Of a stretch of 64,000 bases of DNA, positions 12,419 through 23,587 are shown in pieces. The notes beneath the pieces were generated by a model, which saw only the letters and a program-made list of their open reading frames with translations, made no database searches and was not told the origin of the DNA. Made by a program: the position numbers and the translations under genes. The first letter of the stretch is position 1. Each line of letters opens with the position of its first letter. The stretch is from Asterias rubens (Eukaryota; Echinodermata; Asteroidea; Forcipulatida; Asteriidae). Where the stretch lies: positions 19,805,685-19,869,684 of the forward strand of contig NC_047063.1 in NCBI RefSeq assembly GCF_902459465.1, in the 5' to 3' direction.

Positions 12419-12531
12419 TTATTCAAGAAGTCTTCGTAGCAACTCCAACACTTCAGCTCTCTTTGACAGCGGCTCTTTGTCATCAGCATCTACCTCTCGT
12501 TCGCCTTCGGCAGCAGACCTAGTTTTCAAGT
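12419..12531 (-). CDS. Gene B terminal exon, acidic tail with Lys-Arg site
   Basis: The acceptor is CTTTTACAG. The exon completes an Asp codon and encodes an acidic stretch (EGEREVDADDKEPL), then SKR and the 12-residue end AEVLELLRRLLE before TAA. The Lys-Arg pair is a typical prohormone convertase site, so the end could be released as a small amphipathic peptide. That is inference. Confidence 0.75.
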
Positions 12532-15500
12532 CTGTAAAAGGGCAGAAGTTTCAAACAAAATGTCGGTAAATATTGATTGGGAACTCGCTGTGAGGATTTG
12601 GCTCAGAGTCGGCATAAAAGGTTCCATAAAGATCACACATTTCCAAAACAGATGGCCCCTTTTTAAAGTTGTCACCAAATTATGTTCCTAGACACCCGAA
12701 CATTGTAACCTTGACTTAATCTGTTAACTTGAATTCACCACCGTGACCTAGACATCTGACCTTTTCAACCTAAAACAACCACTACCTACCATTCCAAAGG
12801 GTAACCCAACCTTAGCTACAAGTCAAACTTAGAAAATAGTCTTGAAACATGATCTATTACTCACCACTGTGACCTTGATCTCTGACCTTTCACACCCAAA
12901 ACACCCTCAAAACACTCCCATCTATCTTTCCAAAGATGGCTATTCTAACTTGAGTTTCAGTCCAGAAACCATTGACCTGTAAGTCACCACTGTGACCATT
13001 ACTTTTTCACCCCTAAACTTTCAAACTGTCCTTTCCCTGAGGGTAACCTCTGACCCTAAAAGAGAATGAGGTTACTTACCATCCACACAGTCACGTCCTC
13101 CCCAGCCTGTGTAGCAACTGCATGAGTAGCCATTGCGACCTTCCTTGCAGTACCCGTGATTGTTACAGTTATTGGAGTCTCGCATGAGCATCCTACAAGA
13201 GCTAGAACGCTCTTCCAATTCATCAGCCTCTTCTAGCTCACGCTGGACTTTTAAAGCTGCAAGAGGGTTCATAAATAACCATTTAGAAAATAACAGCAAA
13301 GTTATTCAAACCCTAGCCTTAGCTCTGAATAAACGGCATCACCAAGTCAAGTTCCTTTATGCCCAGAGACGGTCCAATTACTTAGCAATTTATCTGTAGA
13401 CTTGGGTTCACCATCATGACCTTGATCTTTTACCATTTCAACTTGAAATGACCTGTCCAATTGGTAACCACTTGATCTATAACTGATCACCCCAGTGACC
13501 TTGATTATTAAACCTTTCTCACCCATTACAATCTAAAATCCCCATGCTCAAGATGTAACTCACCACTGTGATCTTGACTTTTGACTTTTTTAACCCAAAC
13601 TTTCAAACTGTCCTTTCCCTGAGGGTAACCACTCAACCTAAAAGAGAACAAGGTTACTTACCATCCACACAGTCACGTCCTCCCCAGCCTGTGTAGCAGC
13701 TGCATGAGTAGCCATTGCGACCTTCCTTGCAGTACCCGTGATTGTTACAGTTATTTGAGTCTCGCATGAGCATCCTACAAGAGCTAGAACGCTCTTCCAA
13801 TTCATCAGCCTCTTCTAGCTCACGCTGGACTTTTAAAGCTGCAAGAGGGTTCATAAATAACCATTTAGAAAATAACAGCAAAGTTATTCAAACCCTAGCC
13901 TTAGCCCTGAATATAATGCATCACCAAGTCAAGTTCCTTTATGCCCGGAGACGAACTAAGCAATTAATCTGTTGACTGGGGTTCATGCCATCATGACCTA
14001 GACCGCTGACCTTTTAACAAAATAACCACAACTTTCCATTCAAAAAAGGTAACCCCATCATTAAGTAACTAGTCAAAGTGTAGCTTCTTACCTCAGTTAA
14101 GGTCCAAAAACTTGATCTACAACCATCACAGTGACCTTGAACTCTTACCCTTCCACACCATTCACAATCCCATCTCTCCATTCCCTAAACATTGCAGTTC
14201 TGCCTGGAGTTGCAGTCCAGAAACAATTAACATGTAACTCACCACTGTGACCTTGACTTTTGACATTTTCAACCCAAACCTTCAAACTGTCCTTTCCCTG
14301 AGGATAACCTCTGACCCTAAAAGAGAACAAGGTTACTTGCCATCGACACAGTCACGTCCTCCCCAGCCTGTGTAGCAACTGCATGAGTAGCCATTGCGAC
14401 CTTCCTTGCAGTACCCGTGATTGTTACAGTTATTGGAGTCTCGCATGAGCATCCTACAAGAGCTAGAACGCTCTTCCAATTCATCAGCCTCTTCTAGCTC
14501 ACGCTGGACTTTTAAAGCTGCAAGAGGGTTCATAAATAACCATTTAGAAAATAACAGCAAAGTTATTCAAACCCTTCCTTAGCCCTGAATAAAAGGCATC
14601 ACCAAGTCAAGTTCCTTTATGCCCAGAGACGGTCCAATTACTTAGCAATTTATCTGTAGACTTGGGTTCACCATCATGACCTTGATCTTTGACCATTTCA
14701 CACACCAATCAATCCGAACCATCAATCCCACCTTTTCATTTCCCAAAGATGGAACTTATTCCTCCTGGAGTTTCTGTCCATAAACCATTAACCTGTAACT
14801 CACCACTGTGACCTTGACTTTTGACTTTTTCACCCCAAACTTTCAAACTGTCCTTTTCCTGAGGATAACCTCTGACCCTAAAAGAGAACAAGGTTACTTG
14901 CCATCGACACAGTCACGTCCTCCCCAGCCTGTGTAGCAGCTGCATGAGTAGCCATTGCGACCTTCCTTGCAGTACCCGTGATTGTTACAGTTATTGGAGT
15001 CTCGCATGAGCATCCTACAAGAGCTAGAACGCTCTTCCAATTCATCAGCCTCTTCTAGCTCACGCTGGACTTTTAAAGCTGCAAGAGGGTTCATAAATAA
15101 CCATTTAGAAAATAACAGCAAAGTTATTCAAACCCTTCCTTAGCCCTGAATAAAAGGCATCACCAAGTCAAGTTCCTTTATGCCCAGAGACGGTCCAATT
15201 ACTTAGCAATTTATCTGTAGACTTGGGTTCACCATCATGACCTTGATCTTTTACCATTTCAACTTGAAATGACCTGTCTAATTGGTAACCACTTGATCTA
15301 TAACTGATCACCGCAGTGACCTTGATTATTAAACCTTTCTCACCCATTACAATCCAAAATTCCCATGCTCAAGATGTAACTCACCACTGTGATCTTGACT
15401 TTTGACATTTTTAACCCAAACTTTCAAACTGTCCTTTCCCTGAGGGTAACCACTCAACCTAAAAGAGAATGAGGTTACTTACCATCCACACAGTCACGTC

Positions 15501-16471
15501 CTCCCCAGCCTGTGTAGCAGCTGCATGAGTAGCCATTGCGACCTTCCTTGCAGTACCCGTGATTGTTACAGTTATTTGAGTCTCGCATGAGAATCCTACA
15601 AGAGCTAGAACGCTCGTCCAATTCATCGGCCTCTCTGAGCCCCAGTGCCCCTTCCTGAGCTGAAAGAGGGTTTATAACCTATGATTATCAAATCTACAGT
15701 AGGCCTTCACTTCGCAAAACAGGACACGAAGTTCGATTTGAGACTTTGCATGTGGAAGTATAACTAAGGCAGGTTTGCAGTAAAAACATCCCTTTTAGAT
15801 AAAAAATTGTGTTGGTTCTGAAAAGAACTGACTGGTGGTTAACGCGGGCGCCTATGTATATCGTTTTTGAAAGGGCAAGGGCATTATATTTTCTGATAAA
15901 GGGCACCATTGAGGAAATTGTAAATAGTACTTGCACATGTAAAGGGCACCAAGGCAATTACCTGGGGGACATTGAGTCAATCGCCTTCGTTGCCTCCGTG
16001 AAGTATCGGGCCTGTCGACGTTTCAATCAGTATGATCTGATCGTCTTCATGACAAATGCTACTATATTCACATGGTGTTACCGGAAACCTCGTCTTCAAG
16101 AGGACAGATATTTCGCAACAAGCAACGGTTTATAATCTCTAGGAGCTCTTATGGCTTCCAGCTCATTATCTCTCAAACATATACATGTATAGTCCTGTGG
16201 TCAACGTTTCGTCCTCGTCCACCCCGCCCTCTTTTTCAAGAACCTCTTTTCGGGGAGCCCAGCTGGTGCCTGAACATCAGACATGCAACTTTTGAGCTAA
16301 TCAGACACTGTACAAAGTTAAGTTCCCCTTTTTTTTTTTGCAATTAGAAATTTGAATTTCCGCTTACTGAAAAACACAAACAATTAAAGACTTCCAACAA
16401 TAAACGTAGTTACCTGTAACCTGGATGACACAAAACACGACTACAATGCCACAAATAGCGAGGGTCTTCAT
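12419..16471 (-). CDS. Gene B: secreted precursor with five EGF-like domains
   Basis: Seven exons on the minus strand join in phase 1 throughout: 16471-16414 (signal), 15659-15483, 15078-14902, 14517-14341, 13838-13662, 13256-13080 (one EGF each), 12531-12419 (tail, stop TAA). The product is 351 residues. It starts MKTLAICGIVVVFCVIQVTA, a clear signal peptide with likely cleavage after VTA. Each 59-residue unit has an acidic spacer (ELEEADELEERSSS in units 2-5) and a six-cysteine EGF-like domain with spacing C-x9-C-x5-C-x8-C-x-C-x8-C. Units 2-5 are identical in protein; unit 1 differs in its spacer and by Ile for Met. The tail carries a Lys-Arg pair. Echinoderm exogastrula-inducing peptides and sea-urchin EGF2 are secreted multi-EGF precursors cut into single EGF peptides; a similar role is inferred only from architecture. 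There is no transmembrane segment. Confidence 0.85.
13080..13256 (-). CDS. Gene B EGF exon 5
   Basis: This 177-bp, phase 1-1 exon has a TTGCAG acceptor and a GTAAGT donor. Its protein is identical to EGF units 2-4. It uses TCC for Ser and AGT for Ser where some sister exons use TCA and AGC. Confidence 0.8.
13662..13838 (-). CDS. Gene B EGF exon 4
   Basis: This 177-bp, phase 1-1 exon has a GTAAGT donor and encodes the same 59 residues as units 2, 3 and 5. Differences are synonymous only (TCA for TCC in the DSNN segment, AGC for AGT). Confidence 0.8.
14341..14517 (-). CDS. Gene B EGF exon 3 with GC donor
   Basis: Same 59 residues as units 2, 4 and 5. The donor reads GATG|GCAAGT, a GC-AG intron. 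The codon for Val before the last Asp is GTC instead of GTG, a change shared only with exon 2, so the two GC-donor exons are the closest pair. Confidence 0.8.
14902..15078 (-). CDS. Gene B EGF exon 2 with GC donor
   Basis: Same 59 residues as units 3-5. The donor is GATG|GCAAGT, as in exon 3. The intron to exon 3 is 384 bp and carries the same family of repeated segments as the other introns. Confidence 0.8.
15483..15659 (-). CDS. Gene B EGF exon 1, diverged spacer
   Basis: A 177-bp exon with GTAAGT donor and TTTCAG acceptor. From the SSSC segment onward it matches the other EGF exons with one amino-acid change (Ile for Met), but its first 17 residues (QEGALGLREADELDER) differ clearly from the ALKVQRELEE start of the others. 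It is the original or edge unit of the array. Confidence 0.8.
15880..16015 (-). repeat. Inverted copy of the repeat found after gene A
   Basis: In reverse complement this reads GGCCCGATACTTCACGGAGG, CAACGAAGGCGATTG and AATTGCCTTGGTGCCCTTTA, matching 9370-9440 and 9820-9850. It lies in the first intron of gene B. Confidence 0.45.
16414..16471 (-). CDS. Gene B first coding exon (signal peptide)
   Basis: ATG at 16471-16469 and a 19-codon hydrophobic leader with a GTAACT donor. A TTGTTTTCAG acceptor-like tract ends six bases before the ATG, so a separate 5' UTR exon probably exists further right. A TATATATAA-type box on the minus strand near 16786-16798 could belong to the promoter. Confidence 0.75.
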
Positions 16472-17090
16472 GTTTATCTGAAAACAATGCAAGGTGAAAA
16501 AACATCAATAAGAAAGGTTTTCTCTTGTGTTCACGTAAGTTGGGGTACATTTGAGACTCACTGAAACAACACCCGACACGTTTGTGTATTATTGTTGTTA
16601 ACGTTACGCAGTTTGAGAAAGAGATCATTTATCACTCATCACGAAGCATTTTATTATGCATGTGAAAGCAAACAAAGTAATGCAACAGTCGTTTTTTCTC
16701 TCATTATTCTCTTGCAATTTCGATGACCAATTAACTCCAAGTTTTCCTCCTATGATTTGATGGAATGAGCCCAAATTCTCCATGCATTATATATATAAAA
16801 GGGAAGGTGTTATATAATTGGGACTTTGTTTTGAAGCATTTTCTTCTTCTTTTGGCGGCGACTTTCTATTCTCGGCGGTGCCCTTTTTGCGGCGATATTT
16901 GAAGGAAAAAAAGAGGACAAAAAGGTCGCCTGTGGATAAAGGCCCTCAGTTGGAAGTGTGTACAAAACTAAAAGGGGAGTTGCCAATAAGTTGAAGCACA
17001 AACAAATGAGGGCGCCAAAATACAGGTGTTTACAAAACTGTGTGGGTGGTTGTGCATTAGGCTATGTCACCCACTCGTGCTGTGGCCAAT

Positions 17091-17455
17091 CTTTTGGACA
17101 CTTTCGGTAAACAGTATTGTCCAAAGGCCCACACTTCGTGTATCACAACTTATATAAAAAATAACAAACCTGTGAAAATTTAGGCTCAATCGGAGTCGGG
17201 AGAAAATAACGGGGAAACCCACCCTTGTTTCCGCACGTTTCGCCGTGTCATGACATGTGTTTTAAATAAATCCGTAATTCTCAACAACGAGGATTGATAA
17301 TTGTTTTAATGTTTTCTCGAAAAGTAAAGCATTTCATGGAATAATATTTCAAGAGAAGTCTTTCACCATTACCTTCTGTAAACCCTATAAGTTATTTGTA
17401 AATCTGTGACTTTTCTTCTTTTTTCTGTGCCGAAAGTGTATAATGACAGCTTTTT
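17091..17455 (+). mobile_element. MITE family 2 copy, ends decayed
   Basis: The sequence follows family 2 from TGGACACTTTCGGTAAACAG through TTTCCGCACGTTTCGCCGTG to CCGAAAGTGTATAATGACAG. The TTAA flanks are lost or mutated. Confidence 0.65.
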
Positions 17456-18429
17456 TAGTGCTACGTCGGAATTTCAATGGGGACCCTGGACCAGTCTCCG
17501 CTTGAAAGATTATGTTATCTAGCGGCGTACCAAATAGAATGGGTCATCCAAGTTTCTTAATGCACCCGATCCCCGAATGCTGTCCGTTTACTACTTCGTC
17601 TTTGTAAGTGTATTTCCTACTTTTGTAAGTGATTACAAAGGGCGAGAGAAGCTAATCTGTGGTTTCTGGTGAGATGCTCTTTAGTCTTGGTAGGAACCGT
17701 AGATGGCCGAGGAGATGATCGCATTACTTTACAGATAATAACATGAGTCAAATCCAGGAGAATCGAAACAAGCTCTAAGTTTATCAGCTCGAGTTTGCAG
17801 TTTTCCTGACCACCGCCCCTTTTTGGCCGATGGCTTTTCAACCAGTTTGAATGTTCATCAAGCCTTCTCACGTGATAATAAAGGGGGGGTTACTTTGTTA
17901 GTTATTTCATGACCATTAAAACGTACTTGGTGAAGAACATAGAAGAACTGCTGATAGTTATAATAAAGTACTGTTAAAAAGGTCCCCTTTAGTGATGAAG
18001 AAGTGGTTATAGAGAAAAAAAGTAATTATTCACCACCAATAAAATTGAATCTAAAAGCTTCACAATTCTCAGCAAATGGGATGTTCATGCAACTATGGCC
18101 AACAGAGCCCATATTATATTATTTCCACCATTTCTCAAAAACTACAGCACTTCAGCAAGCTTTCTATATACCATTATCTTCAAACGGTAATGTTAATCTG
18201 TGGGCATTGTGGTCTGTGTTACAAAAAGTATCCAAAATTGACTTAAACCAAAGGAGGGGGTGTGGCCAGATGCGCAATTTTAGCCGAAACGATAAACGGT
18301 GCGTTCTCAATTCAAAAGAACAGACAACTATTACATTCTTTGGTTGACACACTCTTACTAAAATGATTTTAAAAATAAGTCGGGCGAGAGCCTGCTAGAC
18401 TTTACAGAAAGAATGCCTGTTAGTGCTGG

Positions 18430-18565
18430 AAAGCTTTCCGTATGGCGTCACCACTTTTCCACTAATTGTTTACACAAATTTATATCTCATTGAGGTAAAT
18501 TGGATACAATATTATTTCATATCGAATGAAAAAGTGGTGCCGTCATGCGGAAACTATTCCCGACT
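18430..18565. repeat. Small foldback with TGGCGTCACCACTTTT arms
   Basis: GGAAAGCTTTCCGTATGGCG and TCACCACTTTTCCACT pair with AAAAAGTGGTGCCGTCATGCGG. A second copy is at 38705-38868, where the arms read TATGGCGCCACCACTTTCTC and AAAAGTGGTGGCGCCATATGG. Confidence 0.5.
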
Positions 18566-19245
18566 GTTCTTTATGTCATTAGAAAAATAGACTCACCTTT
18601 CTTGAATCGCAGTTCATTCAAGATAACTTACTGGCGTAGGAGACCTTCCTTCATACGTCTTAATATGTCAAGGCAGTGCTTATGCATTGATTTGAGGCAG
18701 GCACAACCACCCTCTCCAAGCCCACTCAACTCATCCAAGCATTCCAACGTACAAAAGAAGCAACCAATAGCAATGTCCAAACATGATTGAGGCAGGCTCT
18801 CCGGTTCTACAATAAAGGTACCTTAACAGCTTCAGAAAGGTATCAAACAATGATTCAGGAATGCCGAGGACGAAATTATGGAGACAGGAAGCTTTATTCA
18901 TATTGTTTGGGACGTGGTACAATTTGGGCACTAATCTTGCTAGCAATGATCGTCAGCATAGGCCCTATCTATTGTGAATTGGTTTTCTAGCTAAAATGAT
19001 CGTCTTCGGCGCTCAATCTTTTGTACAACTTGGTTCACGAAACCCTGTGATTGAGGTAAACCACTCACTGTCTTCACTTGTAATTCTGGCATGGTATTGT
19101 AAAAAGACCTCCGTGATGCAAACAAGCTACGAATTGTAGGTGTGTTTTTTTTTTCATTCTGAGAACGATTAGCATAAAATCGATCAACTGGTTAACACTG
19201 GTTGAATGTACTAAACAAGCTATTTTTTTTTAAAGAAACCCTCAT

Positions 19246-19533
19246 AGGCAGTGGACACTATTGGTAATTGTCAAAGACTAGCCTTCACAGTTGGTGTATC
19301 TCAACATATGTATAAAATTACAAACCTGTGAAATTAGAGCTCAATCGGTCATCGAAGTTGCGAGATAATAATGAAAGAAAATAAACACCCTTGTCACACG
19401 AAGCTGTGTGCGTTTAAGATGGTTGATTTTGAGACCTCAAGTTCTAAATCTGAGGTCTCGAAATCAAATTCATGGAAAATTACTTCTTTCTCGAAAACTA
19501 TGGCACTTCAGAGGGATCCGTCACTCACAATGT
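19246..19533 (+). mobile_element. MITE family 1 copy, truncated by another insertion
   Basis: Family 1 sequence runs from GGCAGTGGACACTATTGG through the central inverted repeat to CACTCACAATG, then stops where the next element begins with TTAA. Confidence 0.7.
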
Positions 19534-19944
19534 TTAAAGGAACACGTTGCCTTTGATCGGTCGAGTTGGTCCTTGAAAAGCGTTCTGTAACCGTTTGTTA
19601 TAAAATCGGTATGGTTAGAAAGATGTTGTAAAAGTAGAATACAATGATCAACACAAATATGCCTCGAAATTGCGTGGTTTTCTTGTTACCTAGTCGACTA
19701 ACACGGTCGGCCATTTATGGGAGTCAAATTTTGAGTCAAATTTTTGACTCCCATAAATGGCCGACCGTGTTAGTTCGCGACGTATAATGAAAACCATGCA
19801 ATTTTGCAATGTAATGTGATACTTGTGTGGATCATTGTTTTCTATTTTTAAAACATCTTTCTAACCATTAGCATTTCAAAACAAACGGTTTCAAACGCTT
19901 TTTATAGACCAACTCGTCCGATCCAAGGCAACGTGTTCCTTTAA
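19534..19944. mobile_element. MITE family 3, near-palindromic 411 bp, TTAA-flanked
   Basis: The ends TTAAAGGAACACGTTGCCTT and AAGGCAACGTGTTCCTTTAA are inverted copies, and the whole unit folds on a centre near 19735 (TATGGGAGTCAAATTTTGAG against its complement). TTAA is present at both ends. It ends the family 1 copy on its left. Confidence 0.75.
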
Positions 19945-21312
19945 TACCATGTAATCATCGTTTACAAGAAGAGGGTTGTACCTTGTACTTTCTTGGGCCT
20001 TTAAGGCAGGTAGGCCTACTGGTCACATGGCGTATTCAACTAGGCCTATAGTGTTTGTGATGAACTAGAGAGTGTTATCAAGTAAAGTGTTAAAGAAAGT
20101 TACCGGAGTGTTATATTTAAATTGGAGTGTTATCAAAGAAACCGTTCTAGAGTTTTGTGGTACGTGCTCCTTTCTTGACAAATTATTAAACAGGCCTGCC
20201 TGGAAATAAGCAAATTGCAGTTCTCTAAGATGTCAGAGTTGATGTTGTCTTCCAAGTGCATGCAGGCTCTGCGGATCTTTTGTAAACATGTGACGTCAAT
20301 AATAAGGTATCTCTTAAAAGCTTGAAAAGGTATAAACAGTGAATCAGGCATGCCGAAGACGAAAGATGGGGGACGGAAGCTTTGTTAATGCCACATGTGA
20401 CGTCACGGTACTTGTCAGACCTTGCAAGTGTAGTTACTGCTTGAGGTAGAGGGGTCATCGCCCTTACCAACGCCACAATGCTCAAGTTAAAAGAATTCAA
20501 AGAGAAATTGCAAAAAGCCTTAAGTCAAACATCTTCGGTATTGCCGACAATAGGTGCACATTACAGCTTGCCTGAGCAGCTTATTTATTCCTCCATGCTT
20601 AAACCAAGGAAGGGACCAAAAATGGTGGTACCACAGTCCTTCATCAGGCTGAATGACTCTTCTTACACTTACACTTACCATGGAGGTAGAACCTCCATGC
20701 ACTTACAATTTGATGGGAAATGGTAGGCTATGCCTTTAAATACCCCATAGTTTTCCAATGTCTATCTAGCTTGTTTTTGAAGGCATTTGTTGATTTTGCT
20801 TCAATCACATACTTGGGGAGTTTTCCATTGGTTTATTACTCTCTGATTGAACATAAACATTTGTTTTAAAGGCACTAAAATCAAATAGAAAGCCATAATG
20901 TCACTTGGCATAATGATTAACAAATCAATCAAAACATGGAAAGTCACTTTGGTCTTAGCATTCTATCATTTCACTTTAAAAAAGGTAGAATAAGATTAAA
21001 TTGTATTAAAAATAAGTACTTATTATTCAGGAGTAGATATTGCTATGATATTAAAAGAATGAGTTGTCTTCATCAACTCAAGTATTGTTGTACTTCTGTG
21101 AATGATATAAACAAATGTATGTTAGGCCTACAATAGACTATGCTTGTCCAATTTGCTTCTCCAGTCTTAGTTAAAAAAAAACATTACTATAATTTGGAAT
21201 GTGTGGAGAAATTACAGAGCAATGCCATCAGCCTAATTTTACCGAAGGACTTCGGTAGTAACTATGTAATTCAATGAAATGTACACCCAACTTAGTCCAC
21301 TGTCTATCTCTA

Positions 21313-21684
21313 TTAAAGCCATTGGACACTTTCGGTAAACAGTATTGTCCAAAGCCCACACTTCATGTATCACAATTTATATATAAAAAAACAAAGCTGT
21401 GAAATTTTAGGCTCAATTGGTCATCGGAGTCGGGAGAAAATAACGGGGTTTCCGCCCTTGTTTCCGCACGTTTCGCCGTGTCATGATATGTGTTTAAAAT
21501 AAATCCGTAATTCTCGATATCGAGAATTGATATTGATTTAATGTTTCCTCAAAAAGTAAAGCATTTCATGCAATAATATTTCACGAGAAGCCTTCCACCA
21601 TTACCTTCTGTAAACCCTGTAAGTTATTTGTAAATCTGTGAACTTTTAATTTGTTTCTGTTCCGAAAGTGTCCAATGGCTTTAA
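21313..21684 (+). mobile_element. MITE family 2, full copy (372 bp, TTAA-flanked)
   Basis: The ends TTAAAGCCATTGGACACTTT and AAAGTGTCCAATGGCTTTAA are inverted copies. The interior contains TTTCCGCACGTTTCGCCGTG and a short central palindrome TTCTCGATATCGAGAA. It is the best reference copy for this family in the window. Confidence 0.8.
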
Positions 21685-21689
21685 ACTTG

Positions 21690-21960
21690 AACAGCTCTTT
21701 TATAAGATTGGTAAATCATATTAATTTTGGTTTGACTCATATACACCGATGTGTTAGCACTATATACTCTGTACTTTCCCCAGCTCTGTGAAAAAAATCA
21801 CAGGCAATATAACTTGGGTGGGATTCGAACCCACGACCTTTGCAATTCTAGAGCAGTATTTATTCAACTAGACCACCAAGATTCTAGGTAGCTGGAGGCA
21901 GTTTGAATCCTACATTTAGCAGCGGGTACTGCAACAATGCAATAGATGGAAATTTGCAAC
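21690..21960 (-). mobile_element. tRNA-derived SINE family B, minus orientation
   Basis: On the minus strand a tRNA-like head contains an A-box-like TGGTCTAGTTG and a B box GGTTCGAATCCC, followed by a tail with TGCCTGTGATTTTTTTCACA and ACATCGGTGTATATGAGT. Related copies are at 30401-30590, 49270-49420, 49421-49600, 53355-53475 (tail only) and 62545-62670. Confidence 0.65.
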
Positions 21961-23151
21961 AGGGACCTCAAAAATACAAACAAACATCACGCTCATGTGT
22001 AGAGCTAACGAGTATAACACACATTCCGATCCAATCTTTGACCAGACTTCTCAACGCTATAATCTAAACATTTTTCTGCTGTTTTGTTTAGTGTGCTGGC
22101 CTCCTTGGTCAGTAATTTTTAGTTGCCCCGGTAAATCTTTTTTTTCCGTCATAATTTTCGTTCTTCAACTTGTAGACCTTGCAACAAACTTTTTAAATTG
22201 TTTTAGTCATGTATGTATTGGCCTATTTGTAAAGGCTTGGATATGTTTATATTTTTATTTCTAATATTTTTATTTTTTTCTATGTATCTCTTGAATTTTT
22301 TAAACACAATTCAGCCTTTGGTTGTTTTTAATAAACCAACAATAATAATATGAAAAACACTATATTTCCTCATCAATCCACATCATTTAGAATTTGCCTC
22401 CTTTGATCTGCGAGACAAAAGAAAACAATAAAGACAGAAGGTTATTTGATTGTTATAACAAAGACCAAGACATCCAGCATGCTGTTTGTCAAGTTGGTAC
22501 AGTAGACATCTTAGACAGTCCAAATTTCATCAGAATCCCATTATATCAAAAAGGCTCATTCAGGAAGTTATCTGACTTTGTGGGATTTGGGGACCAAGGC
22601 CCAAGTCAAAATTGCTGATCGTTGGAACAGACATACCAATCTTATAAAGTCCTAACATATTGGTTTGGTTTGGGGTAACCTAAGATTACTAATGTACTTT
22701 GGAGAATTCAGAAGATCTTGCCAAAAGACATGGGTTTAGATTACTCTGTATCAAATGTATTATTGCTGAATGCTTCTCTTGCTTAGCAGAAATTTGTCTG
22801 CACATTTTATAAAGTAGAAAATAGAATTAGCTGTTGCAAACAACTTACCAACCAAAAGGACCAACGGTATTAATGTAACAAACAGTTAATTGCCTGTCGT
22901 TCGACCCTCGCAGAGTCTTTGTTCATTCATTCATTCAAACTTACATTTCCATACTTCATGAAAACAGTACAAACAATCAAGAAATCGAGAAAGACTCTGC
23001 TACGGTCGAAACGTCAGGCCATTCACTATTTTTTGCATTTTATAAACTGTTACGAACCTAAAAAGACATTGCTAGAGCATTAACAGCCTATATCAGCCAA
23101 AACAGATTACATAGAAAAACAAACAAACAAACAAACAAAAAACGATGTAGA

Positions 23152-23512
23152 GTGTCGCGGCCGAGTGGTTTAGAGCATCGAATTCAAGTTCTGGTGCTAA
23201 GTCACTGGAGGGTGGGTTCGAACCCCGGTTGTGACACTTGTGTCCTTGAGCAAGATACTTTACTATAATTGCTTCTCTTCACCCAGGGGTATAAATGGGT
23301 ACCTGTGAGGGTAGAGATTGGTATTGTGAATAAAAAGCTTGCGGAGCGCCACGTCAGCTCGGGCTGTATACTCCCTAATGGTAGCTGAGAAAGACTGAAG
23401 GGATCTTTATTGGCCCAATGACCAGGGCACTAATGTAAAGCGCATTGATACGGTTTAATGTGAAATGCGCTATATAACAGTTTGTTATTATTTAATATTA
23501 TTATTATCCAAG
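23152..23512 (+). mobile_element. tRNA-Leu-like SINE family A, full copy
   Basis: Bases 23152-23237 resemble a leucine tRNA: A-box region CGGCCGAGTGG, anticodon-loop region TTCAAGT (CAA), a longer variable region, B box GGTTCGAACCC, and closing stems GTGTCGC/TGTGACAC. A body follows with CTTCTCTTCACCCAGGGGTA and GCGCTATATAACAG, then an ATT microsatellite. The mismatched stems and the body mark a SINE rather than a working tRNA gene. Other copies are 33096-33449 and 42339-42677; 28465-28620 is a 3' fragment. Confidence 0.75.
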
Positions 23513-23587
23513 TTTAGCAAGTTGTCAAAAACACCCAACACTAGCTAGCACAGGTAGTCCTTGGTACAACAAACATGGCACAGATAA

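Larger units (their letters stand above)
13080..15659 (-). repeat. Tandem exon-intron array, five units of 560-680 bp
   Basis: The five EGF exons lie at spacings of about 582, 679, 561 and 581 bp. The introns are also alike: each carries CTTTCAAACTGTCCTTT, CTGAGGGTAACC or CTGAGGATAACC, and several CACYGTGACCTTGA-type segments. Duplication therefore copied whole exon-plus-intron units. The array is assembled here without visible frame damage. Confidence 0.85.

Noticed and set aside
18003..18347. 114-codon frame in the 17-26 kb interval
   Set aside because: It overlaps a diverged foldback repeat and has no protein-like features.
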